Shown: positions 1 through 7,141 of the stretch, one piece after another
Position numbering within the stretch: the first letter of the stretch is position 1
Layout: each line of letters begins with the position of its first letter
The notes under the pieces: model-generated
What the model was told of the DNA's origin: nothing
What the model saw: the letters and a program-made list of their open reading frames with translations, nothing else
The model's database searches: none
From: an uncultured Prevotella sp.
Lineage (GTDB): Bacteria > Bacteroidota > Bacteroidia > Bacteroidales > Bacteroidaceae
Assembly: GCA_900548745.1 (NCBI GenBank)
Contig: URLQ01000029.1
Location: 1-24,736, forward strand
Length of the DNA: 24,736 nucleotides
Reading direction: 5' to 3'
Position numbers and translations under genes: made by a program

Positions 1-1
1 C

Positions 2-1237
2 GGAGCCATGCCAATCCAGATGCGGACTGCGGCCAGCGGTTCAGGTTACTGGTACAACGGCGCATACAAACCGCAGGGCATCGTAATGACATGGTACCAA
101 AGCAGCAATGCGGGGCATGTGGTTTTCGGTCAGATTGCCGCTTCGGGCAACAGCGTGAAAACCGGTTTTCTCGGCATCCAGATGATGACATGGGACCATG
201 TGGAATACTTCTGTCTGTCGGCCAACTACACCAAATCGGGAGCCAAAGAGATTTACAACCGCATTGCCGGATGGGCATTCGACAACACCCGCATCTGGAA
301 AAACAACGTCTCGTTGGGTGCCGACGGCTCCATCACCAACGGTACGCGCTGGAAACTCAACAACGACGGTTCCGCCTCGTTCGGTTCCGGCCGGAGCATC
401 TTCAACACGGACGGTTCGGGACAGGTAGCCAACGGCAAATTCAAATGGGATGCCGCCGGCAACATCATCGCCCAAGGAGGCAAATTCAAGGATGTGACCA
501 TCCAAGGCACCATCCGTAGCGCGTTCGTGCAGAACGACCCTTCAATTTGGATTGTCGTGGGCGGCGGCACGACCAGCGATGTGCAGACCGACCCCGTGCA
601 CTACGACAACGTGGTCTGTACGCAAACAGGCGGCTGGAACGAGAACATCAACCTGCAATGGACCTTGGAAAACTCCGGCCGCCGGATTTGCCTTGTCAAT
701 TACAGGTGGGGTTCTACCATCTCTACGGGAGTGATGAGCATTACGGCTCCCAGCGGCAAATATTTCTTCGAGGATGGAATCTCGAAAACGACGCTCAAAT
801 TCTCCCGCGAAGTAATTGAAATGATTGGTTACGGGGACGACAAGACCTTTTTCGGATGGATTGTACTCAACCGCCGGGACCTGATGACAACCAGCCGATA
901 CGGAAAGTTCCAGCAAATCCTTGTTACAGGCATTGTTACCGGAACAACTTCCAGCGCATCCGTCCGTTTCCTCTGTTTCGACGGTTCGAAATCGGTATCC
1001 GTCAGCCGATTGGGAAAAGGGATGTACCGTATCTATCTTCCTTCTACGTGGGGGCTGTCGAGCCGCTACCTCGTCATGGCTACCGGAATCTATTCCACGG
1101 CGGAAAACACTCCGATTTATCCGACGGTAAAAGCAATCTATTCCTACTATTTCGACATTTACACGCAGGATGACGCTTCCCGGAATGACGGCTCGTTCAA
1201 CTTCCAAGTAATCAGTACGGCGGACTGGGATTTGTAA
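2..1237 (+). CDS. Prophage tail fibre/minor tail protein, C-terminal part (5' end cut by window)
   Basis: About 410 residues are visible. The frame is open to the left edge, so the ATG at position 8 need not be the start and the gene probably begins outside the window. The visible N-terminal part has short Gly/Asn-rich beta-type repeats around residues 85-165 (for example NNVSLGADGSI, NNDGSASFGSG and KWDAAGNIIAQGG). These resemble the stem regions of Bacteroidales prophage tail or receptor-binding proteins. The rest looks like an all-beta C-terminal domain with no catalytic motif. The two small genes that follow are arranged like the end of a tail module. Base composition is clearly more GC-rich than the DNA beyond 1940. 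The structural role is inferred from sequence style and context; no precise family is recognised. Confidence 0.6.
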   Translation, partial: GAMPIQMRTAASGSGYWYNGAYKPQGIVMTWYQSSNAGHVVFGQIAASGNSVKTGFLGIQMMTWDHVEYFCLSANYTKSGAKEIYNRIAGWAFDNTRIWKNNVSLGADGSITNGTRWKLNNDGSASFGSGRSIFNTDGSGQVANGKFKWDAAGNIIAQGGKFKDVTIQGTIRSAFVQNDPSIWIVVGGGTTSDVQTDPVHYDNVVCTQTGGWNENINLQWTLENSGRRICLVNYRWGSTISTGVMSITAPSGKYFFEDGISKTTLKFSREVIEMIGYGDDKTFFGWIVLNRRDLMTTSRYGKFQQILVTGIVTGTTSSASVRFLCFDGSKSVSVSRLGKGMYRIYLPSTWGLSSRYLVMATGIYSTAENTPIYPTVKAIYSYYFDIYTQDDASRNDGSFNFQVISTADWDL

Positions 1238-1301
1238 TTTTTTTGAAGCATTGTCACCTGTTCGGCACCCTGCCATGCTATTCTTTCATAAACTCTGCTT
1301 T

Positions 1302-1607
1302 ATGAAAATTATCCGCATCACTACGACAAAGACAGCACAGGAACGCACGGAACGTGCCTTCTACAACTTGGATTTTACCATGACCGACGGGGCACTGGAA
1401 CGTGTGGTGGCTACCGTTTACACTCCCGAGAGCCGCCTCGACAGCGACCCGGCACCGGTCTTCATCGGCACCATCACTTACGAAAACGGCCAAATCTTCT
1501 GCTCTCTGCCCAAGGACGCCTCCATTGCCGGTCTGATGGGCGACTTCGAAAACTTCATGGTCCAGATCCAGTCCGCCGTAACGGATGAACACGCAGACAA
1601 CGAATAG
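1302..1607 (+). CDS. Small prophage-associated hypothetical protein
   Basis: This encodes a protein of about 101 residues starting MKIIRITTTKTAQERTERAF. An in-frame ATG at 1275 would add nine residues (MLFFHKLCF); the 1302 start is preferred because the protein then begins with a compact beta-strand. There is no signal peptide, membrane segment or recognisable domain, and the C-terminus is acidic (DEHADNE). It follows the tail-fibre gene by 64 bases and shares its GC-rich composition, so it is probably a small tail or assembly accessory protein of the same prophage. Function is not recognised. Confidence 0.6.
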   Translation: MKIIRITTTKTAQERTERAFYNLDFTMTDGALERVVATVYTPESRLDSDPAPVFIGTITYENGQIFCSLPKDASIAGLMGDFENFMVQIQSAVTDEHADNE

Positions 1608-1630
1608 TACGGAAACCTAATTATCAGAAT

Positions 1631-1934
1631 ATGGAACTAAACATCAAAGACCGGCTCTACATTCCGGTCATCCTGCCCAAGGAGGGCACGTTCAAGGATT
1701 TCAACACCAAGAAAGAGATTCTTCGCAAAATCGAAATCTCCGCCGGTGAGCGCGAGGCACGAAAACGAGGAGAACGGGCGCATCGAGTGGGACATCGAGA
1801 AAGACACGCCGCTGGCCATCGACTTTGCGGGGGATGAACTTGCCTACCTGAAACAGGCGTGCGAGAAAATCTCAGACGAGAAATTGCCGGACGACATGTG
1901 GATTGTCGTGGAAAAAATATATGACGGGAAATAG
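1631..1934 (+). pseudogene. Small prophage protein gene split by a frameshift
   Basis: Two reading frames together look like one protein of about 100 residues. The first runs from the ATG at 1631 (MELNIKDRLYIPVILPKEG) to about 1756. The second, one base further on, continues from about 1750 to 1934 (ENEENGRIEWDIEKDTPLAI ... DDMWIVVEKIYDGK). Beyond the switch point the first frame becomes Arg/His/Gly-rich, which is typical of out-of-frame reading. A single-base deletion near the gagcgcgaggcacgaaaac stretch (about 1747-1766) would explain it. Alternatives are a sequencing error or a programmed +1 shift, but no convincing slippery site was found. It is the last gene before the hairpin at 1968-1998. 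Confidence 0.6.
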
Positions 1935-1967
1935 TATAAACTTATGTTATAACAAGTCCCCTGCATT

Positions 1968-1998
1968 AACATTAGTCTGGCATTGCCAGACTAATGTT
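1968..1998. terminator. Strong hairpin, bidirectional terminator between convergent genes
   Basis: A perfect 14-bp stem (AACATTAGTCTGGC with GCCAGACTAATGTT) with a 3-base loop ATT is followed on the plus strand by TTTT. It lies between the end of the prophage genes (1934) and the stop codon of the minus-strand Argonaute-like gene (2007-2009). It can serve as terminator for the plus-strand genes and probably also for the opposing transcript, although the minus-strand side has a weaker T run. Confidence 0.75.
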
Positions 1999-2006
1999 TT
2001 ACAGAA

Positions 2007-3839
2007 TTAAATAAAATATCGATAATCGTACGTTGCTCCATTATATTGATGCAGTAAATTACCCACCTGTGCCAATGTATTAGAAGTGTCAATTGTTGCT
2101 GGCAATTTCGTATATAGATTGAATGAATTCCAATTCATCTTCGTAAATCCTATAATTTCAGAGGCAATAGTAGATAGATCTCCTTTACCATAATACTTAG
2201 TTATTTTTAGAGGAGCTGGAATACACCTGCCACCGGGATAGTAACGCCGTCCACCCCGAATTGATGGAACGACACCATGTGTCCATAGTAAAGCATTTCT
2301 TGATGACAATTTTATGCACGTTCCGCGCGATACCGGATATGAATCGTCAGAAATATTGTTGTCATAAACTCTTTGTGCTATAAATTTAGCATTGTATTCA
2401 TAATTGATGGTTATCAAGTCGATGTCTTTAATTCCCGCTTGACTTAGCGCATGGGTAATGCCTTCAATCTCTTCATTTCTAAATGGTGTTCGTTTATGAA
2501 TGACAACCCGACGAGGTAATTTATCCATGGATTTAACGAACAATTCTCGTATAGTAATTCCAAATTTGAAGGCTTCCTCATAAGTTAAATAAGGATTCTT
2601 TTTCCCATCAAATTGAGGTTGCTCAACTTTTGATAATTTGTATCTTAACCCTTGACCTTTTGCGTTGTATATATGGCTACAACCCAAAACGATGTCCACT
2701 TTTCCTTTACCATTTGTTTTGACGCTATAACCAATACCTGCATACGCCGTATCTGAATCAAGACTGGCCAATGCCCAAGGGATACGCATTGCCTTAACAA
2801 ATAAAGCTAATGACAACCACCAGCAGATTTCACATACCATTGGGTCCTTCAAAGTTTTTTCTTCTATGATTTGAGTTGTAAAACTGTGTTGAGCCGCATA
2901 AGCCTTTATATAGTTGTGCAAATCAAACGATTCTCCATCATGTTTGAACTGTTTGTGTAGACTCCAAGAAGTAGGAATGTAAATTACAACTACAATTCCT
3001 GGATATTTCTCGGCCAAACTACCGGCCTTATGACATATTGATTGCGCAAGGCTTATTGTATCTCTTGGTGTATCTTCTGTTTTTATCCACTTATCCGTAT
3101 CGCTGTCCGGAATTTCTAATAATGTTTTATATATACTATGGAATCCTGTATATGGCTGAATGTAATCTGAATTATCGTTAGCTTGTATAGTTGTGTTTAA
3201 GCGTTGTAAAAAAGATTTCAAACTATTGGTGTGAGCATTAGGACAAATTACCCCCAGTCTTACATTTTGTGGCAAAACATCTTTTTGCCAAGAATCATAA
3301 GGCTTATGATTAGATAATCCTCTCATAGGATTTGAATCTAAAAAAGGCCTATCTGCAAATGTATTTACGAATTCCAATTCAGGTTCTTTGAGTTGAAGGC
3401 CCCAATAAATCGTTCTTCTATTATCATACGATCTTGAAAAATATCCTCGTTCAGTGCTGTCTTGATATTGTATTTCGGAAAATCCGCTATTGTTGCTTAT
3501 TTGGAACTTAAATCCACTGCCAGAATTTTGAGGGAACTCAAAAATAAGACGTGCATTGCCAAATACGATATTTTCCCATTGAATAAGTTTATTGCTATAT
3601 GCCTGGTTCCACATTTTATCCAGATATATCCGCGCATACTCCTGCTTTTTCTCTTTTGAAACCGAGCGTGGGTTTTCTATATATATTGTTGGCCGCAAGG
3701 AAAGCAGGGCGTATTTTTGCTGTGGCACAAAAATAAGTGAGCATTCTATCGCTTCATGTAACAAGGTGCCATTATCATTTCTGAAAATATCTGAGCACCA
3801 AAGTGTATTATGTTTAACATCGACATTTAGACCTCGCAT
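2007..3839 (-). CDS. Argonaute-like protein with inactive PIWI domain, probably N-terminally truncated
   Basis: The 610 residues encoded from the only ATG resemble the MID-PIWI half of prokaryotic Argonautes. Residues 1-150 (LLSLRPTIYIE, then a YLDKMW helix) look like an APAZ/L2-type region. Residues about 195-335 form the MID domain (RLGVICP ... NYIKAYAAQHSFTTQII). PIWI starts about 336 (CWWLSLALFVKAMRIPWALA). The strand that should carry the first catalytic Asp reads AYAGIGYS, with Gly at 370. The usual RDG motif is replaced by VVIHKRTPF (445-453), as in inactive short and long-B Argonautes. Such proteins use a guide to recognise foreign nucleic acid and signal through a partner effector such as SIR2 or TIR. 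The frame continues 26 codons upstream of the ATG with no start codon, so the 5' end looks lost. No effector gene is adjacent. DNA is AT-rich, unlike the prophage genes beside it. Confidence 0.8.
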   Translation of the reverse strand: MRGLNVDVKHNTLWCSDIFRNDNGTLLHEAIECSLIFVPQQKYALLSLRPTIYIENPRSVSKEKKQEYARIYLDKMWNQAYSNKLIQWENIVFGNARLIFEFPQNSGSGFKFQISNNSGFSEIQYQDSTERGYFSRSYDNRRTIYWGLQLKEPELEFVNTFADRPFLDSNPMRGLSNHKPYDSWQKDVLPQNVRLGVICPNAHTNSLKSFLQRLNTTIQANDNSDYIQPYTGFHSIYKTLLEIPDSDTDKWIKTEDTPRDTISLAQSICHKAGSLAEKYPGIVVVIYIPTSWSLHKQFKHDGESFDLHNYIKAYAAQHSFTTQIIEEKTLKDPMVCEICWWLSLALFVKAMRIPWALASLDSDTAYAGIGYSVKTNGKGKVDIVLGCSHIYNAKGQGLRYKLSKVEQPQFDGKKNPYLTYEEAFKFGITIRELFVKSMDKLPRRVVIHKRTPFRNEEIEGITHALSQAGIKDIDLITINYEYNAKFIAQRVYDNNISDDSYPVSRGTCIKLSSRNALLWTHGVVPSIRGGRRYYPGGRCIPAPLKITKYYGKGDLSTIASEIIGFTKMNWNSFNLYTKLPATIDTSNTLAQVGNLLHQYNGATYDYRYFI

Positions 3840-3917
3840 TGCTGCAATACTTTGGAGCGTAGCCCTTAAGAACAGTTCTCTATAACTGCTTTTTCGTTCT
3901 ATGTCCGATGCAGCATA
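3840..3917 (-). pseudogene. Start-less coding remnant upstream of the Argonaute-like ATG
   Basis: Reading in frame with the Argonaute-like gene, 26 codons lie between a TAA (3918-3920) and its ATG: YAASDIERKSSYRELFLRAT and then LQSIAA. They contain no ATG, GTG or TTG. They read like a genuine amphipathic helix leading into MRGLNVD. This suggests the present ATG is an internal methionine and that upstream domains (N/APAZ, or a fused effector such as SIR2) were removed. The alternative is that translation starts at 3839 and the extension is accidental. Confidence 0.45.
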
Positions 3918-4085
3918 TTATGCTAATTGATTATCAGTAGTTTATGGCTTAAAAGATAGACTGCTCAAAAAATTACTTGTTTTTTCGTCAAAAATCGAAG
4001 ATTTAACACTTTTCTTCGTTGCCAGTCTCAAAACAGAGGGAAAATGGGGAAAATCGCTCTCTTTCGCCTCGAAACCTCCGCTTCG

Positions 4086-4093
4086 CAAAGATA
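4086..4093 (-). promoter_or_regulatory. Possible minus-strand Bacteroidetes -7 box facing the Argonaute-like gene
   Basis: On the minus strand this reads TATCTTTG, an exact TAnnTTTG match, pointing toward the Argonaute-like gene. No good -33 TTTG is found 19-21 bases upstream. It would give a leader of roughly 240 bases, so it may be the old promoter of a deleted gene rather than a dedicated one. Confidence 0.3.
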
Positions 4094-4326
4094 AGGTATA
4101 TCGGGGATTATTTCGCCGGTTCAGGCTGCAAAATGGAAGACAGATTCACAGATTTCCGGGTTGTTTTCTTGTGACCTGGTAGGAGGTGAGTATTGCTTTG
4201 CTTGGAGTTGTATTTTGCTCAATCTTCATACTTAGATTGCTCATATTTTGCAGCCAAAAGAGAAAGTCTATAGGTCTGGTTCGGCTTGGTTTGGGCGAAG
4301 CTATCTCTTTTTCTCCCCTTTGTTAG

Positions 4327-4371
4327 CTTTACTTTAATGAACGTATATATGAATACGGAGATAAAGTAAAG
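4327..4371. repeat. Compound inverted repeat
   Basis: CTTTACTTTA (4327-4336) pairs perfectly with TAAAGTAAAG (4362-4371). Inside it CGTAT (4342-4346) pairs with ATACG (4353-4357). No T run follows, so it is not a typical terminator. It sits about 25 bases before the 33-bp repeat array and could be a protein-binding site. Confidence 0.5.
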
Positions 4372-4395
4372 TTGGTTTCGATAATTTATGCTGTG

Positions 4396-4527
4396 ATTCG
4401 CTTGAAAAAATGTTGTGTAATAGGGATGATTCGTTGGAAAAAGTGTAACTAAATTCGATTTATTCGCTTGAAAAAATGTATTTAACCTTGGTTTATTCGC
4501 TCGAAAAAGTGTAATTTTGTAGCGGAA
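4396..4527 (+). repeat. Four tandem units with 33-bp period (18-bp core, 15-bp spacer)
   Basis: The core ATTCGCTTGAAAAAATGT occurs at 4396 and 4462 (identical). Variants occur at 4429 (ATTCGTTGGAAAAAGTGT) and 4495 (ATTCGCTCGAAAAAGTGT). The starts are exactly 33 bp apart, about three helical turns, so all cores lie on the same DNA face. The 15-bp spacers are not conserved. The last core sits inside the promoter of the DUF4143 ATPase gene, between its -33 and -7 elements. It is best read as an iterated operator. Confidence 0.85.
4488..4519 (+). promoter_or_regulatory. Bacteroidetes-type promoter of the DUF4143 ATPase gene
   Basis: The -7 box TAATTTTG (4512-4519) matches TAnnTTTG, and a TTG (4488-4490) lies 21 bases upstream as a -33 element. 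The gene starts at 4544, giving a short leader of about 20 bases. The fourth 33-bp repeat core (4495-4512) occupies the spacer between the two boxes, so a protein bound there would block RNA polymerase. Confidence 0.65.
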
Positions 4528-4543
4528 AGAATAAGATTGCGTT

Positions 4544-5935
4544 ATGCTTAAAAGGAAAATAGAAACATATTTAGCTAATTGGAAAGAGGCCGAGGGCAGA
4601 AAGCCCCTTGTGATAAAAGGTATTCGCCAGTGCGGGAAGGCATATATTGTCCAGAAATTCGCAAGGGAGAATTATGAAAGTGTGGTCTATATGAACTTCA
4701 TTCTTGAACCTGACAAGAAGTCTGCCTTTACTGGCAATATAGATGTCGATACCATCATTCTCAACCTCTCTGCTTTGATTCAAGGCAGTCGGTTCATTGA
4801 AGGGAAAACCTGCATTATCCTTGACGAGATTCAGGAATGTAAGGAAGCAAGGACAGCCTTGAAGTCATTTTATATAGACGGACGTTTTGATGTTATTGCC
4901 ACAGGTTCTCTTTTAGGAGTGAAAGGCTATGGTCAAAGCAAGAAAAAGAAAGAGGATGTCGGGCAAGATTCTGTTCCTGTCGGATATGAAACCGTAATTG
5001 ATATGTACCCATTGGATTTTGAGGAATTTCTATGGGCAAACGGAATCGGTGAGGCTGTTATCGATTCTGTCAAATCATGTTTTGAGAACGAAAAGGCTGT
5101 TCCCGATGGGATTCACAAGGCAATGATGGAGCTGCTATACAGATATGTTATTGTAGGAGGGCTGCCGGAAGTGGTGAATTGCTTCCTTGAAACCAAGAAT
5201 ATCGAACTCATATATAAGAAGCAGCGTAATCTTATTGCCGGATACGAAGAGGATATGGTTAAATATGCAGATGATGCGGACAAATCTAATATCCGTGAAT
5301 GTTTTGAATCCATTCCGAAGCAATTAGCCAAGGAGAATAAGAAATTCCAATATTCCATAGTCAAAAAGGGAGGAAGGTCTTCTCAATACATCGGTAGCAT
5401 TCAATGGTTGGAGGATGCCGGAATAGTCCGTAGGTGCTATAACACGCAGATTACGGAACTGCCGTTGGAGGGCAATTCCATCAAAGATTGTTTCAAAGTG
5501 TACACTACTGACATAGGTGTCCTTGTAGCAATGCTCGACTATGGCACTCAGGCTGATATATTGAAGGGGAATCTTCTTGGATATAAGGGAGCTATCTTTG
5601 AGAACCTCATGGCGGATTTCCTGTGTAAGTCCGGACAGAAGCTATACTATTTCCATAAGGACAGTGGGCTTGAACTGGACTTCTTGGTAAGGTTCAAAGG
5701 CGAATGCGTCATCCTTGAAGTCAAGGCTAAGACCGGTAAGGCAAAAAGTATGGCTACCATTCTTAAAAATAAGGATGTGTATCATGTCAAGAATGCAATC
5801 AAGTTGGGGCAATATAATGTAGGACGTGAGGGAGATATACTCACCATTCCGTTGTATATGGGATTCCTTGTCGAAGACAGGCTTGCGGACGTTATCATTC
5901 CTGATGTTGATGTGAGTCTGTTGACTACTATTTAA
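4544..5935 (+). CDS. AAA ATPase with C-terminal DUF4143 nuclease-like domain
   Basis: The protein has 463 residues, the normal length for this family. Its N-terminal AAA core has a P-loop GIRQCGKA (26-33), Walker B CIILDEIQE (90-98) and a sensor segment IATGSLLG (118-125). The C-terminal half is DUF4143, with a PD-(D/E)xK-like set: E353 (FENLM), D379 (ELDFLV) and E392-x-K394 (ILEVKAK). The family is abundant in Bacteroidales and its role is unsettled; links to mobile DNA and toxin-like systems are suspected. The residue after the Walker A lysine is Ala33 where Thr is usual, which should weaken Mg-ATP binding. The gene has its own promoter with a repeat operator, and the next gene starts 11 bases after its stop, suggesting an operon. 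Confidence 0.85.
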   Translation: MLKRKIETYLANWKEAEGRKPLVIKGIRQCGKAYIVQKFARENYESVVYMNFILEPDKKSAFTGNIDVDTIILNLSALIQGSRFIEGKTCIILDEIQECKEARTALKSFYIDGRFDVIATGSLLGVKGYGQSKKKKEDVGQDSVPVGYETVIDMYPLDFEEFLWANGIGEAVIDSVKSCFENEKAVPDGIHKAMMELLYRYVIVGGLPEVVNCFLETKNIELIYKKQRNLIAGYEEDMVKYADDADKSNIRECFESIPKQLAKENKKFQYSIVKKGGRSSQYIGSIQWLEDAGIVRRCYNTQITELPLEGNSIKDCFKVYTTDIGVLVAMLDYGTQADILKGNLLGYKGAIFENLMADFLCKSGQKLYYFHKDSGLELDFLVRFKGECVILEVKAKTGKAKSMATILKNKDVYHVKNAIKLGQYNVGREGDILTIPLYMGFLVEDRLADVIIPDVDVSLLTTI

Positions 5936-5946
5936 AAATTTTGATT

Positions 5947-6576
5947 ATGGCAAAACAGATATTAGTTGGAATTGAAGAACAGAATTTGAATGAGGTGGCT
6001 CACTATCTGGTGATATACTTCCCATACAATGAGGAAATGTGTAGCTATACAGATGATTGGCTTGGTGAGCTATATGAAAACAAGTATCCTTTGGTTTCTA
6101 AAGGGATGTGGTCTGGCATAATTGACTTGAAAGTTCATAAACTTCTTGATTGGAAACCAGAATATGGAACTTTATATCTTCAAGCTAAGGTATGTGATAG
6201 CGGAACCTATTTCTTGCTTGATAAAGATAAAAAGGTAATATGTAAAATTACCGATTATGTACCTAATGGCTTAATTCCGGAGGCGGATGATTGTGGGGAT
6301 TATATCCGTTTAAGAATCAAACATGACGGTATGATAGAAAATTGGATGGAGAAGCCAGACTTTTCCGACTTTATTAAAGATGCTGATGCTGTTAAGAAAA
6401 TTGATACGAGCATAGAAGAAGAACCAATACTCGACACTAAAGTAGAGTTCACTTATAGCCATCTTATGGCAAAACTGCTTCGTCTTCCGAAATACCTACA
6501 ATTGGAAATAGGGAAGGCACTGATAGCAAATGCATCAGAAGGTTTTGAGGAAGAGGATGATGAAGATTCTCTCTAA
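5947..6576 (+). CDS. Hypothetical protein, acidic C-terminus
   Basis: This encodes 209 residues from the ATG at 5947; a TTG six bases upstream is in frame but less likely. The protein starts MAKQILVGIEEQNLNEVAHY and ends in an acidic tail (EGFEEEDDEDSL). It has no signal peptide or membrane helix. The middle (WSGIIDLKVHKLLDWKPEYG ... YLQAKVCDSGTYFLLD) looks beta-rich. No known domain is recognised. It starts 11 bases after the DUF4143 ATPase gene, so the two are probably co-transcribed and may work together. Confidence 0.7.
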   Translation: MAKQILVGIEEQNLNEVAHYLVIYFPYNEEMCSYTDDWLGELYENKYPLVSKGMWSGIIDLKVHKLLDWKPEYGTLYLQAKVCDSGTYFLLDKDKKVICKITDYVPNGLIPEADDCGDYIRLRIKHDGMIENWMEKPDFSDFIKDADAVKKIDTSIEEEPILDTKVEFTYSHLMAKLLRLPKYLQLEIGKALIANASEGFEEEDDEDSL

Positions 6577-6702
6577 TCAGATGGAAGATTAAGAATGATA
6601 TACAGCTGCAATAATTTGATTATTAAAAGTATAATTCTATGGATATATTAAGTCTCACCAAAGTAACATCATCGTTCATCCTAACTTTAATAGAAAGAGA
6701 CG

Positions 6703-6978
6703 ATGGACAAAAGAAACAAATTTTGGAGACGCCAACAAATGGCTCGTGTGTTTAAGGCTCGCATGATTCTTTATGCCGCTTATGGTCATTGCATCATTCG
6801 TGAGGATGGAAGCTATTATGAGCATCCCCGTTGGTTTGAATTGGCAAAAGAGAAATGGGCACAAGTTTACAAAACAACAGGTACTCCGTGTAGCTGTTGG
6901 ATGTGCAGGGGATTCGAATATGACCGCAAGGAGTATAAGAAAGAGACTCGGCGGATTATTCGGGAATCAATGGAGTGA
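6703..6978 (+). CDS. Small basic protein with CSCWMC motif
   Basis: The protein has 91 residues, starts MDKRNKFWRRQQMARVFKAR and is rich in Lys and Arg at both ends. The motif PCSCWMCRG near residue 63 has three closely spaced cysteines, and a C(S)C..CR pattern of this kind occurs in short Bacteroidales proteins of unknown function. With one more Cys (Cys30) and several His residues (28, 41) it might bind a metal or RNA, but this is inference. A clear terminator follows at 6993-7027. It could be transcribed with the two genes upstream or alone. Confidence 0.65.
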   Translation: MDKRNKFWRRQQMARVFKARMILYAAYGHCIIREDGSYYEHPRWFELAKEKWAQVYKTTGTPCSCWMCRGFEYDRKEYKKETRRIIRESME

Positions 6979-6992
6979 GCTAAATGATAAGG

Positions 6993-7030
6993 AACTGAAT
7001 CTGTGTATTAATTGCATAGGTTCAGTTTTT
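6993..7030 (+). terminator. Rho-independent terminator
   Basis: A 10-bp stem (AACTGAATCT 6993-7002 with AGGTTCAGTT 7018-7027, one G-U pair) has a 15-base loop and ends in a run of five T. It lies 15 bases after the stop of the small CSCWMC protein and closes that transcription unit. Confidence 0.7.
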
Positions 7031-7102
7031 ATTATGCGGCATATAGGCAAAAGGTTACGTGGATTTTCTCAGAAAGCGATGTGTGATATGGAATTTATTT
7101 GC

Positions 7103-7110
7103 TAATTTTG
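7103..7110 (+). promoter_or_regulatory. Bacteroidetes -7 box of a short transcript
   Basis: TAATTTTG matches TAnnTTTG exactly. No clear TTTG lies 19-21 bases upstream, so it is a partial match. Transcription would start near 7117, 25 bases before a small reading frame at 7142, and would meet the terminator at 7317-7360. Confidence 0.4.
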
Positions 7111-7141
7111 CGCTGAGTTTGAAACGATATAAAAACTAACA

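Larger units (their letters stand above)
3921..4395. other. Gene-free region with inverted repeats
   Basis: No convincing coding frame was seen in this roughly 475-base stretch. It holds an 11-bp perfect inverted repeat, GGCTGCAAAAT (4124-4134) against ATTTTGCAGCC (4245-4255). It also holds a compound hairpin: outer arms CTTTACTTTA (4327-4336) and TAAAGTAAAG (4362-4371), inner arms CGTAT (4342-4346) and ATACG (4353-4357). A minus-strand -7-like box lies at 4086-4093. The breakpoint that truncated the Argonaute-like gene probably lies at its left edge. It could be the scar or end of a mobile element, but no integrase, transposase or target duplication was found. Confidence 0.45.

Noticed and set aside
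542..1276. Long minus-strand open frame (244 aa) opposite the tail protein gene
   Set aside because: It is an antisense shadow in GC-rich DNA; the plus-strand frame has the coherent beta-repeat protein and the minus frame is Arg/His-rich with no motif.
4396..4527. 33-bp repeats considered as a CRISPR array
   Set aside because: The repeated core is 18 bp with 15-bp spacers, cores vary, there are no cas genes, and the last unit lies within a promoter. An operator array fits better.
6773..7105. Alternative 110-aa plus-strand frame overlapping the CSCWMC protein
   Set aside because: It runs through the terminator hairpin at 6993-7027 and lacks protein-like composition, whereas the 6703 frame has a conserved-looking Cys motif.
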